Assembly: GCF_051652165.1 (NCBI RefSeq)
Contig: NZ_JBOFTR010000016.1
Coordinates: 310,001-374,000 of the forward strand
From: Plesiomonas sp051652165
GTDB lineage: Bacteria > Pseudomonadota > Gammaproteobacteria > Enterobacterales > CAMTGL01
DNA: 64,000 bases
Direction of reading: 5' to 3'
This document shows positions 63,065 to 64,000 of this stretch, piece after piece (position 1 is the first letter of the stretch; each line of letters starts with the position of its first letter). Made by a program: the position numbers and the translations under genes. A model generated the notes under the pieces. The model did no database searches and had not been told where the DNA came from. It saw only the letters and a program-made list of their open reading frames with translations.

Positions 63065-64000
63065 TATTCAGCCTCGCTTTTTGCTGACGTGTTGTTAGCA
63101 GGGGCCGATTTACGCAAACGATAACGGGGATCAAGCATGCAGAGCACGCCACCGAGCGCCATAAACAGGCCGCCAAACCAGATCCAACGGATAAACGGTT
63201 TGTAGTAAACCCGCACCGCCCATGCACCGTCACCCAAGTCTTCACCCAGTGCGGCATACAGATCTCGGGTAATTCCCGCATCAATTCCTGCTTCGGTCAT
63301 CACCGCACGAGTAACTGGATAAAAACGCTTTTCCGCATGCAAAGTAGCAACTTGTTTACCGTTTTCAGAGACTTGCAGTGTGCCACGCGCACTTTCGTAG
63401 TTCGGGCCTTTAACATCACGTACCCCTTCAAAGGTAAAGTGATACTGCCCAATATCAATAGATTGCCCCGCAACCATGCGAACATCACGCTCAACACTGT
63501 AGTTTTGCGTAAATGCAATGCCAATAACCGTAACAGCCAGCCCTAAATGGCCGAGCACCATACCCCAATGGCTGCGCGGTAACTTGGTCAACCCCACCCA
63601 AAAGCGGTGGCGATGCGTAGCGCGCTCATGCAGTTCCATCAGTGTCAGCACTATCACCCAAATCGACATCAGCAAGCCGACAACCGTCATCGCTTTAATC
63701 TGGTCCATCATGAGAGCCGGCAGTGCAACAGAGGCCGCGAAGGTGATCAGTAGAGCTATCATCAAACGTTTGATATGCGCAGAAGGCTCATCTCTGCGCC
63801 AGCGCACCAACGGCCCAACACCCAGCAACAGGGCAAACGGTGCCATCAGCCAAGTAAACAGGGTATCGAAGAACGGCGCACCAATTGAGATGCTGCCTAA
63901 GCCCAGTTGTTTATGTACCAATGGGAACAAAGTACCAATCAATACCACAATCAATGCGGCAACCAGCATGACGTTATTGCCAAGCAAGAAGCTCTCACGG
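63064..64000 (-). CDS. ccmF: Cytochrome c haem lyase subunit CcmF (N-terminus beyond window edge)
   Basis: CcmF is the membrane core of the haem lyase that attaches haem to apocytochrome c. The C-terminal 312 residues are in the window, reading RESFLLGNNVMLVAALIVVLIGTLFPLVHKQLGLGSISIGAPFFDTLFTWLM. Also seen are LGLAVTVIGIAFTQNYSVERDVRM and EAGIDAGITRDLYAALGEDLGDGAWAVRVYYKPFIRWIWFGGLFMALGGVLCMLDPRYR, typical CcmF. The frame stays open to the window edge. It is upstream of ccmG in the operon. Confidence 0.96.
   Translation of the reverse strand, partial: RESFLLGNNVMLVAALIVVLIGTLFPLVHKQLGLGSISIGAPFFDTLFTWLMAPFALLLGVGPLVRWRRDEPSAHIKRLMIALLITFAASVALPALMMDQIKAMTVVGLLMSIWVIVLTLMELHERATHRHRFWVGLTKLPRSHWGMVLGHLGLAVTVIGIAFTQNYSVERDVRMVAGQSIDIGQYHFTFEGVRDVKGPNYESARGTLQVSENGKQVATLHAEKRFYPVTRAVMTEAGIDAGITRDLYAALGEDLGDGAWAVRVYYKPFIRWIWFGGLFMALGGVLCMLDPRYRLRKSAPANNTSAKSEAE

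Overview
The window is a chromosomal segment of a gammaproteobacterium of the Enterobacterales type. From mnmC to mlaA the backbone follows the E. coli order mnmC-yfcL-yfcA-mepA-aroC-prmB-smrB-sixA-fadJ-fadI-yfcZ-fadL-mlaA. Other traits look like Vibrio/Aeromonas-type or early-branching lineages: fimV beside usg and pdxB, separate ccmH and ccmI genes next to mlaA, tandem fadL paralogues and an orphan batD. A Plesiomonas-like organism fits this mixture, but that is inference and no species-level marker is present. Core genes have balanced base composition, while the serotype part of the capsule locus (about 26.9-32.8 kb) is strongly AT-rich.

Layout. 1-4.5 kb: fimV (cut by the window edge), usg and pdxB, all minus. 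4.9-9.0 kb: the yjfIJKLMC cluster (PspA-like protein, DUF350 membrane protein, DUF1190 lipoprotein, ATP-grasp ligase). 9.1-15.6 kb: rhlE, rlmA and fabB (minus), then mnmC (plus). 15.9-20.8 kb: a secreted protein of unknown function, an exported M20 peptidase, yfcL, a YicG-type membrane protein and yfcA.

21.5-36.6 kb is an ABC-transporter-dependent capsule island inserted between yfcA and mepA, which are neighbours in E. coli. It opens with an RfaH-type ops/JUMPStart leader, then kpsM-T-E-D, a serotype-specific block, and kpsC-S. The order, and the absence of kpsF and kpsU, resemble E. coli group 3 capsules. The serotype block has a galU-type gene, a TagD-type glycerol-3-phosphate cytidylyltransferase, a LicD-type phosphotransferase with a helical-repeat N-terminus, two family 2 glycosyltransferases, a TagF/TagB-type glycerophosphotransferase, a family 4 glycosyltransferase and a small helix-turn-helix protein. 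Together they predict a teichoic-acid-like glycerol-phosphate capsule on a poly-Kdo lipid anchor. Four of these genes are each out of frame by exactly one missing A in a poly(A) tract, and one of the four also carries a perfect 16-bp tandem duplication. That is either contingency-locus behaviour, decay, or homopolymer sequencing error.

36.7-41.1 kb: ompA, a long CATCT pentanucleotide repeat array, a small outer-membrane barrel protein and a DcuC-type transporter. 41.3-45.7 kb: mepA-aroC, prmB, smrB, sixA. 46.4-49.9 kb: an M16 insulysin-type peptidase and yaiI. 50-59.6 kb is a fatty-acid utilisation block (fadJ, fadI, batD, yfcZ and two fadL genes) with FadR-like sites before fadI, fadL and also fabB. 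59.9-64 kb: mlaA and the end of the cytochrome c maturation operon (ccmF-ccmG-ccmH-ccmI). No tRNA, rRNA, CRISPR array, insertion sequence or prophage gene was recognised.
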